64,000 nucleotides of DNA from Prorocentrum cordatum (GCA_963575745.1 CAUYUJ010014191.1:365192-429191), one strand, 5' to 3'. Positions 21,234 through 32,038 are shown, counted from the first letter of the stretch. A program made the numbers and translations. The notes: a model not told the origin generated them from the sequence alone.

Positions 21234-21795
21234 GCTGGATGACATCACGGACTCTGACGCTGGAGATTACCTGACCGTTGTTCGAACGAGGCTGACCTTG
21301 GCGAACATCGCGATCGAAGGCCACGCTGGCGACGTTCCTGAATCGCCGACTGTCCCGCAGGACCCCGACACCATCAACGAGCGCATCACGGAGGTCCTGG
21401 CAACGCTGGAGCTGAAGCCGCACACGCCCCCAGAGAAGCCGGTGCCACCGCGGGATTTCCATTCGAAGGGTAATCTCCTGAAGACGGCCAAGACCACGGA
21501 GGAGCTCAAGCAGATGTAGCTAGACCTGATTGACCTCGAAGTCGCATGTACGGAGCTAGCTGCGTCTCTGTCAGCGGCTTCTAATGAGCTGAAGACCGCC
21601 TTGAAGGACCGAGCGGCCGCGCGGAAAAAAGACGCAGAAGGAGGGGGCGGCGAGGAAGAGAAACGAAGAAACACGCAAGCAGAAAGAGAAGGAGAAGAAG
21701 GAGAAGGCGGCTGCCAAGGCACCGGCAAAGCTGCATCAGAAACAGTAGCCAGCCGCGAAGCAGGGCGCAAGTGTCATTTTCGAGAAAGGGCTTGA
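21150..21795 (+). pseudogene. Continuation of the 20.2-kb gene: coiled coil with in-frame TAG
   Basis: In the +1 frame relative to the preceding block, the sequence reads ALIRLLEKAQPSLKRATTKA and ELDDITDSDAGDYLTVVRTR, ending LKQM then TAG at 21517-21519. The same frame resumes as LDLIDLEVACTELAASLSAA and a Lys/Glu-rich helix to 21795. The heptad-like pattern continues across the TAG, which suggests a lost Gln or Trp codon. A third frame then carries VIFEKGLDYVDPIATCESDA up to a TGA near 21943. Confidence 0.45.
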
Positions 21796-21917
21796 CTACG
21801 TGGACCCGATTGCCACCTGCGAGTCCGACGCCGATGCTCTCGCCCACGAGCCTGATTTCGCCAAGCCATTCATGGTGAAGAACTGCGGATCGATCGCCGA
21901 CATCATCAAGGGGGCGA

Positions 21918-22688
21918 ATGGGGCCTGGGTCAAGACGAATTGACATCTTCAAGCAAGGGTACTTGACTTCAGCTCTGGTGAAGGCATCAGGGCGCGCTCG
22001 CTGCAAGCTCACGTGCAGCGGCAAGGAGGACATCGCTGGCGCGCTCAACAAGTACTTCGAGCATCTCCCGGCCGGCCCGCACAAGGCGTCATCGCTTTTG
22101 GCCGCGAAGGTGGGCGTCTCGATGTTCGGCGTGGCTGGGAATCAGACCACCTTCGGACCAGACTTCAATTGCTTGCCGACGGTTCGCGTCCAAGTTGATG
22201 GCTCCAGGATTGTCTTCGCCGCGGCCTACTCCGAGGCAGCGGCTTTCGCGTCTCAGGAGGCCAGCGCAAAGGTTGACAACGTCAGCGCCGCGAGCATGCA
22301 GCCCTGGGCCCTCGAAGAGGTATCTGAGGACGACCTCATCAAGATGAAGGGGTTCGTGGTTTGTGCTGAGGCCCACGAGAACTCGTCAGTGGCGATGCCT
22401 CCAAACTACCTGGTTTGGGAGCTCGTCAAGGAGCCGTGCTACGGGTTGAGGATGGGCGTGCTGCCTATGCTGCCGAAGGGCGTCTGCGAGCAGGTCCGCG
22501 AGTGGGGCATGTTGCACCCAGACGGCGAGGCGAAGAAGAGCGCTTTGGCGGTCGCCGAGAGCTGGGAGGAGGAGGAGGAGGAGGAGGAGGAGGAGGAGGA
22601 GGAGGAGGAGGAGGAGGAGGAAGAGGAGGAGGAGGAGGAGGAGGAGGAGGAGGTGCCGCCAGAGAAGGGGGAGAAGGGGGAGCATTGA
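21918..22688 (+). CDS. C-terminal part of the 20.2-kb gene with poly-Glu tail
   Basis: The sensible reading enters this frame at about 21943 (DIFKQGYLTSALVKASGRAR) and runs to the TGA at 22686. It contains a globular stretch (KVGVSMFGVAGNQTTFGPDF; LRMGVLPMLPKGVCEQVREW) and ends in about 30 consecutive Glu codons from a (GAG)n microsatellite at 22567-22652. It is collinear with the two preceding pieces, so the three make one gene of about 2.4 kb that needs about three frame corrections. Function unknown. Confidence 0.5.
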   Translation: MGPGSRRIDIFKQGYLTSALVKASGRARCKLTCSGKEDIAGALNKYFEHLPAGPHKASSLLAAKVGVSMFGVAGNQTTFGPDFNCLPTVRVQVDGSRIVFAAAYSEAAAFASQEASAKVDNVSAASMQPWALEEVSEDDLIKMKGFVVCAEAHENSSVAMPPNYLVWELVKEPCYGLRMGVLPMLPKGVCEQVREWGMLHPDGEAKKSALAVAESWEEEEEEEEEEEEEEEEEEEEEEEEEEEEEVPPEKGEKGEH

Positions 22689-22694
22689 GCTCGA

Positions 22695-22935
22695 CGTGCG
22701 ACAGGGGAAGAACAATACCCTCCCAGGGTTCCTGGGCTTCCCGAGTTCCTGGGGGCTCTTGGGGACGTCCTGGGGGCTCTTGGGGACTCGTTGGAGGAAT
22801 TCCTGGGCGCCACCTCAAGCCCCTGGACTTCCCAGGGTCTCTTGGGGACTCGCCTGGGGCGGGGGCCTCCTTGATCTCCGTGGGGCCCTGGGGGTTCTTG
22901 GGGATTCGTGGTCCTTGACGTCCGTTGGGCTGTCG
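22695..22935. repeat. TCCTGGGGACTCTTGGGG-type degenerate repeat
   Basis: Imperfect units of TCTTGGGGACTCG, TCCTGGGCGCC and similar fill the tract directly after the poly-Glu gene. It is a looser relative of the G-rich repeats at 295 and 16565. Confidence 0.5.
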
Positions 22936-23202
22936 GGGGGCCGCCGTCGCCGTCGCCGCCGTCGAACCCGTCCGCCGCCGGAGGCGGCGTGGCCCAGCAA
23001 GAGGAGAAGGGAGGGACGAGGATGAGGTCCCCTGTATAGTTTGATAATACTGTTAATGGAACCTCGTTTTGTACGGTTTCAGCTTTATGATTCCTCATCG
23101 GGTTTCATGGGGCCATGCCAAATCCCTATTGGCCCTCATGGGCTTCTTTCGGCCGTGTAATCCACGCAGTGGGTTCTCGTCCTTATTTGGCCTCTTTCTC
23201 AC

Positions 23203-23287
23203 TCCTCCTCCTCCTCCTCCTCCTCCTCCTCCTCCTCCTCCTCCTCCTCCTCCTCCTCCTCCTCATCATCATCATCATCATCATCCC
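23203..23287. repeat. (CTC)n then (ATC)n microsatellite
   Basis: About 20 CTC triplets are followed by about 7 ATC triplets. Flanking frames become poly-Pro/poly-His or poly-Leu/poly-Ile. Confidence 0.95.
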
Positions 23288-23299
23288 CGTCGTCCTCCT

Positions 23300-23880
23300 C
23301 CGCGGCCTCGTGTCGCGCCCACAGTTTGGGCTTGATGCTGCGGCTTTTGTCCTGCAGTTGGCAGGTAGTGGCGATTTCGCTTCGCCTTCGCCGTTTTGGT
23401 TTCGCCATGTGCGCTGCGGCACGATTTTTCTGAGATGCGACAGTTTCGTTGGTGTTTGGTTTGCGGCGGCGTTTTTTGTTTCGAATGTTAGAATGGCTTC
23501 GCTTAAAATGTTTTCGTCTTCTCGGTTTCTATTGGGTCTGCGGGGACGCCAATACGCAATTCAGCAGTTCCCAACGCCCCAGAGTCGGGCTTGGACAGAA
23601 CCTCCACCCTGACACGTCGTACCGTGGCACCCGACAAATCCTCGTCCTGGCTTCGTGCGGCTGTCCTGGCACCCGTGGCGTTGGCCTCTGCCTGCCCGGC
23701 ACCCCGGTGCGGGGGCGACAGTTCGCCAGCCCGCCCGCGGCTCTGCGCGGCGCCCTGGGCGCGAGCGCCCCGGGCTCTAGGCTTGGCATCGCTCGGACGC
23801 GTGCGTTTTCTCGCGGCGAAGACCATCGATCAGGAGCAACCATAGGGGGGGGGGATAGGCAAAGGGGGGATGCATCGACT
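23300..23880. other. No gene recognised
   Basis: Overlapping open frames exist on both strands without motifs. The only pattern is a short stretch of GGTTTCG/TTCGCTT-like words around 23385-23470. Confidence 0.3.
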
Positions 23881-24020
23881 CCCAATCGCCCATTGATCGC
23901 CGATAGGGGCCCGATAGCCCCGACCTGCCCAGGAACGTGCGGATTCACTGTCGGGGGCTTATCGCCGATCTATCGGCGATGTATCGCCGATTCCAGGACG
24001 ATGTTCCCCCTCTATGCCTA
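23880..24020. repeat. ATCGCCGAT palindrome cluster
   Basis: ATCGCCGAT, TATCGGCGAT and GATCGCCGATAGG recur. The block near 23958-23985 carries ATCGCCGAT, TATCGGCGAT and then GTATCGCCGATT, so alternate fold-back pairs are possible. Confidence 0.5.
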
Positions 24021-24109
24021 TCCCCCCCTATCGTTGCCCCTCAATCGAGGAGCATCCTGGTTCAATCCGCAGCCAAAAAAAACACGCGCTAAACCGACAA
24101 GTGCGCGGG

Positions 24110-24640
24110 GAATGGACGGCCGAGCGATGGCGAGCGGGCGCAGCCTGTCATACATGGGCGCAAACTGTTTCGCGACCCACGGGCGCAATCCATGAGGCCC
24201 CAAAGTTCCTGGGGCATCCAGCGTCGCCTACGACGCAACGCGTGGCACAACCACTAGGTGCAACCTGCTGACATCCAAAAGATCTGCGCCCGCCTCCGCT
24301 CCCGCCCACGGAGCCCCATTGCGCACCCATAAGCGAACCTAAAGCCAAAACAAATGCGTTCGGCGCAACTTATGGGCGAAACCTACGAACACGAAGCCTC
24401 CACGGGGGGATAGGCGCAGCTCATGGGCACAACCTCTGCACAACCAATGGGCTCAGCCTAACACCATCGGGATAACAATCGACATGCAGTAATGGGCGAA
24501 AATGCTTTTTGGGTTGGACATGCGCAACCCGTGGGCGCAACCCGTGGGCGCAAATGCATGGGCACGAAAGCCCATCTGGGGACAGGCACAACCTACGTGC
24601 GCAATCTTGGCTCAACCTATGGTCAGGAAAGTCCTCGAAG
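24110..24640. repeat. Degenerate ATGGGCGCAACC repeat
   Basis: ATGGGCGCAA, CGTGGGCGCAACC, TATGGGCGAAACC and related words recur about every 20-45 bp through this tract, most regular at 24515-24570. No coding signal. Confidence 0.55.
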
Positions 24641-24709
24641 AGCACATGTCCGTGACTTCGGAAGACAAATAAGGTCCCCTCAGTGCAAGCACTGTTTGGG
24701 GGAAGCCGT

Positions 24710-25265
24710 CGCTGACGACGGCGGCGGCCACGATGACGACGACGACCCACGACGGCCTCGGGAGGTTTTTAGAGTTTTTCCGACGCTTCCGGAGCACCGA
24801 AATTGCACAGAAATGTTAGCCACCCACGATCTTAGAGCCTCGATCGACGATGGTGGCGCCGACGATGCCGACAACGACGCCAACGACGACGCCGACAACG
24901 ACGAACCGACCACGCCGCCAACGACGACGACGACGACGACGCCGACAGCGACAACAACGACGCCGAGAACGACGACGACGTCGCCGCCAGCGACGATGCC
25001 GGAGTCGTCGCAAACGACGACGATGCCGACGACGAAGACGACGACGACGAGGACGATGACGCCGACGATGCCGACGCCGAGGACGCCGACGCGGCGCGCA
25101 GGCCTCCGGCGAGAGCGCGATGCCGCACCTGCCGGCGAGGCGGCCAGCGGTGGCGGTTCGCCCGCGCTCAAGTTGCCTGTGCACGGACCGCTCCCTTCCA
25201 CGCCGTCGCCGTCGTCGTCGTCGTTGATACCGTCGTCGCCGCCGCCGCCGTCGCCGTCGCCGCCG
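24710..25265. repeat. (GAC)n/(GTC)n-rich imperfect microsatellite
   Basis: GACGACGA-type triplets dominate 24715-25090 and GTCGCCGTC-type triplets 25200-25270. The long open frames here on both strands are Asp-, Thr-, Arg- or Ser/Ala/Val-biased products of the triplet repeat. Confidence 0.75.
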
Positions 25266-25479
25266 CCTCCCGCCGTCTCTGCCATCGGGGCTGCCGTTCG
25301 ATTTGCCCGCATCCCCGCTGGGGAAGCTGCAGAACCGCTGTCCGACCTATCCTTCCGTGTGGGGATAGATGCCGTCTCCGTCGGGCTTCGCGGCATCCAT
25401 CCCTACCTCGAGTGGGTGGGCTGGTGGCTCCAAGAACGGGCCCTGGCCCAATTGGGATGGGGATAGGTGTGACGATGCT

Positions 25480-25790
25480 GGGTCGTCGTCGCCGTGGTTG
25501 CGGTCGGCGCCGTCGTCGTCGCCGTCATCGTCGCCACCGCCGTCGCTGTCGCCGCGGTCACCTCTGCCACCGCCGCCGCAATAAAGATCATGCCTGCATT
25601 GCACACTTGTCTGCAGCATATCCTTCGAAAGTATATTCGCAGTCCTCGTCTGCGTGACGTGGCAACGAGGCTGATCTCAAGCGTCGCTGTCGCCGTTGCC
25701 GTCGCCCTCGCCGCGGCTGTCGTCGTCGCCACCGTCGTCGTCGCCGCCGCCCTCGTCGCCGTCTTCGATCCAGGCTCGCTGCTCGAGCAC
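25480..25790. repeat. (GTC)n/(GCC)n-rich imperfect microsatellite
   Basis: Two blocks (25485-25580 and 25685-25770) of GTCGTCGCC and CTCGTCGCC triplets flank a short unique stretch. Frames are Val/Ala/Ser-biased. Confidence 0.7.
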
Positions 25791-25999
25791 CGCCTCCAGA
25801 GGCCCCCCCCTGCGCCTCCAGAGGCGGCTCGTGGCCTCCGCTCAGTGGTCCCCCGCTCCTCTTTCGCGCGCGCACATGCCTCTGGCCATGGCGCGCAAAC
25901 GCGCTCTTCGTGGGCCCTCCTCTGCGGCGCACCCGCGTCGTGCATGCCAGCCGACGGCCGCATCACCTCGCTCCCGTTGGCGCGCTCCGACCGCCAGCG

Positions 26000-26820
26000 C
26001 GAATAGGCCTCGTCAGTGAGGAAACGGGCTCCGAGGGAAACGGGTCTTGAGGTCGTTCGACGGTGTCGAGCTCCTTTGGCCTTTCCCGAGCCTCTGCGAC
26101 ACCCAAAAGCGGCTCCGGATTACCGCTGGTCGAAAAGGTTTGGTTTCATCGTGGTTGAATCAACAGTCGTCCATAAGCTTGCCACGAGGCGTGAGGGCGA
26201 CCCGTGTTAGCGCAGTCAGCTCTTATGGCGTTGGCGATGCGATGCGATGAAACGCTGATCTCAAGGAAAAGGCCAGGAGTCCAGGACCCGTTCTCCTCGG
26301 GGTTCGTTCTCTTCGTGCCGCAGGTCCTCCGCAGCACGCGTCCTTGCCACGGGGGCGGCAGGCCACGCAGGGCCACGTTCTCGTCAGCCGCCTGGCCGCT
26401 CGAGGATACCACGGCGACATGGTCGCGCACGAGGATCACAAGACCTACACGGAGGACTTCGCGAAGGACGCGCTGGCTGAGCGTGCGCGGCGGGAGGGCA
26501 CGGGAGAGCCAGGGAAGGGGAGGCACTGCTGTGGGCGGCAGGCGCACGAGAGCAGGGGCGTCAGGCGAGGAGGAGGAATCGGAGGAGGTAAGATGGGCGC
26601 GAAGAAAAGGAACATCACGTCGGGGGATGACGCGGGGAGCTGGGGGGGGGGGGGCAAGCAAGAGGGGCGAGCGAGGGGGGCCGCTGCTGCCGCTGCCGTT
26701 CCGGCATTCGCTCCCCTCGTGAACGAGTCCTCTTCGCACCGCCAGACGTCCCAGTAGGGCGAATTGGGCGCGCGATTCGCTCACCTTCTCATTCACGATC
26801 CTGTAGCTTGCACGTTCCAG
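26000..26820. other. No supportable gene
   Basis: Several overlapping open frames on both strands, including a long - strand frame spanning 26146-27576, lack motifs and cross repeat DNA. The + strand reading RGYHGDMVAHEDHKTYTEDF near 26400-26460 is the most protein-like fragment and could be a relic. Confidence 0.3.
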
Positions 26821-26824
26821 CAGT

Positions 26825-27015
26825 TCACCCTCCTCCTCCTGCTCCTCCTCCTCCTCCTCCTCCCCGTCTTCTTCCTTCTTCTCCCTCCTCCTCCTCCTCC
26901 TCCTTCCCCTCCTCCTCCTTCTTCCCCTCTTTCTTTTCCTCCTCCTCCTCCTCCTCCTCCTCCTCCTCCTCCTCCCCCCCTCTTTCGTTACCTCCTCCTG
27001 GCTGGGGGGGGGGGG
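26825..27015. repeat. (CTC)n/(CTT)n pyrimidine microsatellite
   Basis: Near-continuous CTC, CTT and CCT triplets end in a poly-G run at about 27004-27015. The complementary frame is poly-Glu. Confidence 0.9.
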
Positions 27016-27131
27016 GTGCTGCCCGTTCTCGAATCGCTGCTCTCGCCGCAGCACCGCGCACGTGCGCACAGGACTTCCGCAGCTGCGCGGGAGGGGCTCT
27101 CGCTTGAAGCTCCTTCCCAGTAAAGTCAGGT

Positions 27132-27310
27132 GATCGCAAACATGGATCGAGGAGGCGTGGATTAGCAACGGGTTCCGTCTCCATGTGAAATCGCGGATTC
27201 CCGCCGCCGAACGAGGCGGCACCGGCCGCATTTTGGGGAGGGCACCTCCCCCGATCCACGGATTTGGCGACCGCGCGCCAAATCCATGGATCGCTAATCC
27301 ATGTTTGCGT
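27132..27310. repeat. ~178-bp palindromic element
   Basis: CGCAAACATGGAT at the left end (about 27136-27148) is answered by ATCCATGTTTGCG at the right end (about 27298-27310). Inside, GGATTAGC/GCTAATCC and GGGGAGG-GCA-CCTCCCC also pair. This layout resembles a small inverted-repeat transposon or a long hairpin. No target duplication is evident. Confidence 0.5.
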
Positions 27311-27562
27311 GCCCCCGGTAAAGGGCGTCGGCCCAGGTTTGTCTTTTCGTTTTGTAAATCGTCTTTGGTGCCAAGACCGCAAAGGGTCGGCCGATTTCCG
27401 CTCGGAAAAACCACAATGTAAGGTTTCATACTGTCACAAAAAGTGGATTTCGCGTGTGCCCGCTCGAGGAAAGTGTTCCCCCCCGCAGCTTGGATCCTCG
27501 AAGGGGTAGCAGAGTCCGTAGACCGTAGACCCCCGATTTCCCAATCAGTGCTTGCGGAAGTT

Positions 27563-28000
27563 GAAGGATTTGGCAAACGTGTCCCGCCGATTTTGGTCGC
27601 ACGCTGGGTTCCCGGGTTCCCGGTTCCGGGTTCCCGGGTTCCCGGCCGATTTCAGAGGGCGGCGAGGTTCGGGTTCCCGGGTTCTTAGTCGATTTTCTTA
27701 TCGATCGATCTCACGATCGATCTCATCACCCACTTCTCTATCGATCTCGCCATCGATCTCACAATCGATCTCATTATCGATCTCACAAGCGATCTCATTA
27801 GAGATCGCATGAGCGATCTCGCGATCGATCTCACCATAGATCTCAGGGAATCGTTTTCACTCTCGGTCGCACGATCGACCTTACAATCGTCCTCACTATC
27901 GATTCCACTATCTATCTCATGATCGATCTCACAATCGATCTCAAGATCCATAGTATGAATTTTCAAATCATCCACTGATCGGGAGTTTCTCAGGTGTAAT
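27563..28000. repeat. Tandem duplication unit 1 (438 bp) with ATCGATCTCA repeats
   Basis: The unit begins GAAGGATTTGGCAAACGTGT and ends CTCAGGTGTAAT. It contains a GTTCCCGG-rich start and then about 20 imperfect copies of a 12-bp motif ATCGATCTCACA. On the - strand the repeat reads as Arg-Ser-Ile/Met-Val dipeptide-like text, which is not a real protein. Confidence 0.85.
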
Positions 28001-28410
28001 GAAAGATTTGGTGAACATTTCCCGCCGATTTTGGTTGCTGGCTGGGTTCCCGGTTCCGGATTCTGGGCCGTTTCCGGAGGGCGGCGAGGTTCCCGGTTTC
28101 CCGGTTTTTCGGTCGATTTTATCGATCGGTCTCACCATCGATCTCATCACCCATTTCTCTATCGATCTCACCATCGATCTCACTATCGATCTCACACGCG
28201 ATTTCATTAGAAATCGCATGAGCGATCTCGCGATCGATCTCACTATCGATCTCAGGGAATCGATTTCACTCTCGGTCTCACGATCGACCTTACAATCGTC
28301 CTCACTATCGATTCCACTATCTATCTCATGATCGATCTCACAATCGATCTCAAGATCCATAGCATGAATTTTCAAATCATCCACTGATTGGGAGTTTCTC
28401 AGGTGTAATT
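28001..28410. repeat. Tandem duplication unit 2 (~410 bp)
   Basis: It starts GAAAGATTTGGTGAACATTT and is collinear with unit 1 through to CTCAGGTGTAAT. It has a shorter GTTCCCGG part and point differences, mostly C/T and A/G. The duplication postdates most of the internal 12-bp repeat expansion, because the individual variant motifs keep the same order in both units. Confidence 0.85.
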
Positions 28411-28509
28411 TGGTGTTGGGACGGCACGCTTTCCATGGCAAAACCATCGAAACCCCAGAAACCCGGGGCAACCTGGAGGCAAGCAGAGTGTTTATTGGCA
28501 TGGGCCTCC

Positions 28510-28701
28510 ACTGTAACACGAGCACGTTTCTTTATGTTCGGCGATGACGGGCGTCATGGGGTGGGTGGGGGTATGACGTAACGCCCCCCCCCGCCGTGTG
28601 GTTCCAGCACCACAGCGCCGAGCGCACAACCACAGCGCCGAGAGCACGTAACGACCCCCCGCCGCGCCCGCGCGCACGACGCGACGAGCGACGAGCGACG
28701 A

Positions 28702-28739
<38 letters not shown>

Positions 28740-29310
28740 AGCAGCATGTAGGTAGCGATCTGCCCCACTGCGCCTGTGTACACCACAACGCTCGTTCTAC
28801 CACAACGCGCGTGTACACCGCAGCGCCTGCGTACACCGCAACACCCGTGTGCAACGCAGCGCCTGGGTACACCAGAGTGTGCTTGCGTACGCTACACCGC
28901 CGGTGTAAATGTGTACACCGCAACAGCCACGTGCAACACAACGCCTGTGTACACGACAATGCTTGCGTGTACCGCAGCGCCTATGCACGCCACAGCGCCT
29001 GTCCACACTGCACCACAGCATCCGCGTGCAACCCAGCGGTGGTGCACACCACAGTGCGTTCGTGCATAGGACAGGTAGAAGGAGCATGTACGTGAGGATC
29101 TGCTGCGGACACCTAAACGCCACGCCAGGAAAGTGCTGATAATCGAATGCGACGTTCTTCCCTCTTTCCTCCTCCTCCTCCACTTCTCCTCCTCCTCCTC
29201 CTCCTTACCCCCTGTCGTGCGGGTTGGCGCCACAGCGCGCGTGCGCATCTCAACGTGCACCGCAAAATGGTCGATTGAATCGGTCCACTTGGTTTTCGGA
29301 CGGCCAATTT
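28510..29310 (+). repeat. 18-bp minisatellite element, copy 3
   Basis: It is collinear with copy 2 read in reverse: CTTTATGTTCGGCGATGACGG, a (CGA)n run at 28678-28740, GCATGTAGGTAGCGATCTGCC, an 18-bp minisatellite at 28768-29060, GATAATCGAATGCGACG, a CTC run, and GAATCGGTCCACTTGGTTTTC. Homology to copy 2 stops at GGCCAATT (29302-29309), exactly where the LTR retrotransposon begins. So the retrotransposon inserted into this copy. Confidence 0.7.
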
Positions 29311-29314
29311 AGTA

Positions 29315-29515
29315 AATATGCTCCTCTCCGCCTCATCTTACACTTGCCTCTCTCGCTGCCTGCCTTGCCACACCTTGACCCTGCGGCTGTGTACCGCAGC
29401 TGTTTGTGCTTACGGGACAGAAAAGGAGCGTGCCGGCTCGCACGCGCGCGCCGAGGGGTCGTTCTTTCGTCGTGGTCGTGTCGTCGGCCGGCCGGCCTCC
29501 TCCCTTCCCACTCCT
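29315..29515 (+). repeat. 5' LTR
   Basis: Counted by hand against 52697-52897, there are 12 mismatches in 201 aligned positions (about 94% identity), nine of them transitions. The LTR does not begin with the usual TG; if TG is taken as the start, it would begin at 29319. The left boundary is supported because homology of the flanking 18-bp-minisatellite element ends at 29309. Ends are uncertain by about 6 bp. Confidence 0.75.
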
Positions 29516-29852
29516 GAGTACAATTGCCTAACGGTTACTTGTAGTTTCATCGATGTCTCATCCCGTATCTTCTACTACTGAGCAGAGTCAACACAAGACC
29601 TTAATTCCTTTGTCATCTTACCCCGATTCTCAGAGGAAAGACTGGTTATCAGCCGAAGCCCGCGACCAAGTCGCAACAGGGATGAGCTATGATGAGACAG
29701 CCGAATTGCCCGTCTGAGCCGAGCTAGTATCACAAGCTGTACAACATGACGGGCAAGAACCACAGGACGGCGGCCCAGGGAGGGGCCGCCTTCCCTCTTC
29801 TTCTATCGCCACTCGGGTCTCTCGTGGAAGGAGCAGGGGAGAAGTTACAGAT

Positions 29853-30284
29853 TTGTCAAGAGATGATTTTCCCTCTCGGATTCCGATCGGTGATCGTGAA
29901 CAGACCCCAGACCCGACGAGGCGAGACGGCACAACAGCAGAGATAAGACGAGGAACATTCTCGTCGTTGATTGCCGAATCTTCGGACACAATAAACTCCA
30001 GCCCGATTGTTATGCGGACTATTGCGCCGGCCGCTGGCCAAGCTAGTGGATCGGGAGAAGCCAAGGGGTCCAGAGGCGCGTGCCCCCCCGTCCCAGACGG
30101 ATGGGGAAACGCACAAGGAACTCATCCCATCCCAATAGCCTTGAACGGACAGACCGGCCAAGACAGTGATGAACAGCTTGATGATAGAGACGATATCAGC
30201 TCCATGGAGGATGACATTGACTATGCTAACTATCAAGTGTCAATACTAGTGTCACTTGGCCGTGTCACTATCTTCGAAAATTGA
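29853..30284 (+). CDS. Leader ORF fragment of the giant retrotransposon
   Basis: First substantial frame after the 5' LTR; the stretch 29520-29850 is leader. It reads MSRDDFPSRIPIGDREQTPD... and ends in acidic DDRDDISSMEDDIDYANYQV. Near 30240-30256 the sensible reading passes to the next frame. It contains a diverged hairpin of family 1 at 30031-30049. No domain recognised. Confidence 0.45.
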   Translation: MSRDDFPSRIPIGDREQTPDPTRRDGTTAEIRRGTFSSLIAESSDTINSSPIVMRTIAPAAGQASGSGEAKGSRGACPPVPDGWGNAQGTHPIPIALNGQTGQDSDEQLDDRDDISSMEDDIDYANYQVSILVSLGRVTIFEN

Positions 30285-31578
30285 CGCAGACCATCCCAAT
30301 CCAATTGATTACGATCGCGTGGAAGCCCTTGGGAAAACGTTTGCAATGCCAGACTCGGACACCGAGGTAAGTGACCTGACGCCCCAGGCGGTCGAGGTGG
30401 AAATGGAATATCAGACTCAAGCGAAGCATGGCCGGGAGATCACAGGACGAACTCCCGCCCCTCAACTCAAGAAGCAGAGGAATGAGGATTATGACTTGAA
30501 TGATTCCCCGCTCCAGGAAGGGCTTCATCGAACTGCCGTCGCCACAGGCGATTGGCAACCATCGATACCCGTTGCAATTGAGGATGATGAAATGATCGAC
30601 CCCCCGGCTTCGCTTGATGAGTTGGTTAGACAAGACGAAAGGGGTGAGGAGCTTCGAGAGGCGGCTAGACCGCCAGAGAGTACGCACACGCGTCACAGAT
30701 CGAATGTTTCGAGCAGGGGAAGGCCCGAGATGCCTAGATCTGGCGCTCGATCCACTTCGCGGAGCAACAACGCGATGTCCACGCGCGAGACATGCTGGAA
30801 CTGGGGCCCCGACTGCCCGCCCCAGGCGGAGAACAGGTGCCCGGGGAAAACCCACAAGCCGAATGGAGCCTGTAGGCGCCCAGCATGTAGAAGTTGTTCA
30901 GACGTGTGCCCCAATTGTAGCAATCAGTGGTTGCGTGTGGACTGCGTGCCGATGGAAGAGCACAATTGCTCGTATCTTCTCATTTAGGCTGCGCAGGATC
31001 AGGCTAGATTTCCCGAGGCTAAAAATCAGCAAGAATTCCTGGCCCGCGAAGCCCAGGGGGCCGAGAATGCCCGACTGGAACGAGAAGAGATGAACGCGGT
31101 CACTGAGGGCGTTCGGAAGACGTTTGAGGCTGAAAGACTCGCTATGGCACAGGCGGCCAGAGAGCGAGAACAAGAACTGGTGGAAACGATGCCCCACCAA
31201 ACCGCGGCTGCCAAGCAGCGCGCGGAAGAAGAAGCCGAGAACATATATGCCGAGATGATAGCCTCCGAACGACAGGCCGTTGTGACGGCGACCAGTCAGT
31301 CTGTCGATGCCAAGATCGCATCCGCCGCTGTTGCGGCGGCGAGAACAGAAGGAGAGAGAGTCGCTACAGCCAGGGCAGAACAAGGAAGACAGGAGCCCCA
31401 AGAGCAACTTCAAACTGCCAGGCTGGAAGTGGCCAACACCCAGATTGTAGCTGCGACGATAGTTGATCAGAACAATCAATATCGAGAAGAGCTTAAGTTA
31501 CATGAGAACGCTAGAGCATCTCTTCAGCGTATGCAGTTGAGTGACAATACGTGCCCACCGGCCAAGCCGGGCGAGTAG
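30256..31578 (+). CDS. Leader ORF: Cys cluster then coiled coil, in-frame TAG
   Basis: The frame, entered from the preceding ORF with no ATG at this point, runs to a TAG at 30985-30987 and stays open in the same frame to 31576-31578. Before the TAG is a Cys-rich block (CRRPACRSCSDVCPNCSNQW) that could bind zinc. After it comes a long Ala/Glu/Arg/Gln-rich helix (AREREQELVETMPHQTAAAK, RAEEEAENIYAEMIASERQA) typical of a coiled coil. The TAG most simply replaces CAG. The frame ends inside hairpin-family-1 sequence (PPAKPGE). Confidence 0.5.
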
Positions 31579-32038
31579 ACGGCCATCGCCGGCGGCCCAG
31601 CCGTCCGGCGCGCCGCCCATGCAGGCCCAGTCTGGTTCGACGACCGCGGTAAGCGTGATGCCGCCAATGCTGAAGGTGAGGGCTGCGTCGCAGCCGCAAC
31701 CCGCAAAATGGGATGATGCAGAGAGTTGCTCGATTTGCTTCAAGCCGAAAGTAGGAGTTTGCGCCACTTGTGGACTGCCAGGTTGCATAGATCACTTCGA
31801 CGAGAGCACCGAGCGGTGTTCTGCATGCACTCAAAGAAAGAGTTTGCCGGCAGAACAGGAGAAGTGGGACGAGCAATGGCAGAAACGCAGTGCCGATCAT
31901 GATTTTCGGGCCCAGCAGCAGAAGCTTCTCGTCGAATGTAGCGCTGACAAACTTAATGTTCAGCGGATGAAAGAGCAAGCTGAGGAGCAAACTAGACAGC
32001 TCAGAAAGGTCAGTTGCCAACATCCGGGAGGGGGATGA
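31541..32038 (+). CDS. Leader ORF: double CxxC zinc-ribbon-like module
   Basis: After a hairpin-encoded Pro/Ala/Ser-rich linker (31587-31610) the frame reads CSICFKPKVGVCATCGLPGC, then DHFDESTERCSACTQRK. These are four spaced Cys pairs plus His, resembling a small zinc-binding module. A Gln/Glu-rich helix follows. It overlaps the preceding ORF by 38 bases in another frame, and the helix continues in a third frame from about 32038. Confidence 0.5.
   Translation: MTIRAHRPSRASRRPSPAAQPSGAPPMQAQSGSTTAVSVMPPMLKVRAASQPQPAKWDDAESCSICFKPKVGVCATCGLPGCIDHFDESTERCSACTQRKSLPAEQEKWDEQWQKRSADHDFRAQQQKLLVECSADKLNVQRMKEQAEEQTRQLRKVSCQHPGGG

Noticed and set aside
24492-25466. Long Asp/Thr-rich + strand frame and overlapping - strand Val/Ser-rich frame
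   Set aside because: Both are products of GAC/GTC triplet repeats, open on both strands at once and without motifs.
26146-27576. 476-codon - strand open frame
   Set aside because: It crosses a GGA/CTC microsatellite, the palindromic element and unrelated sequence. No motif and no leader relic on that strand.
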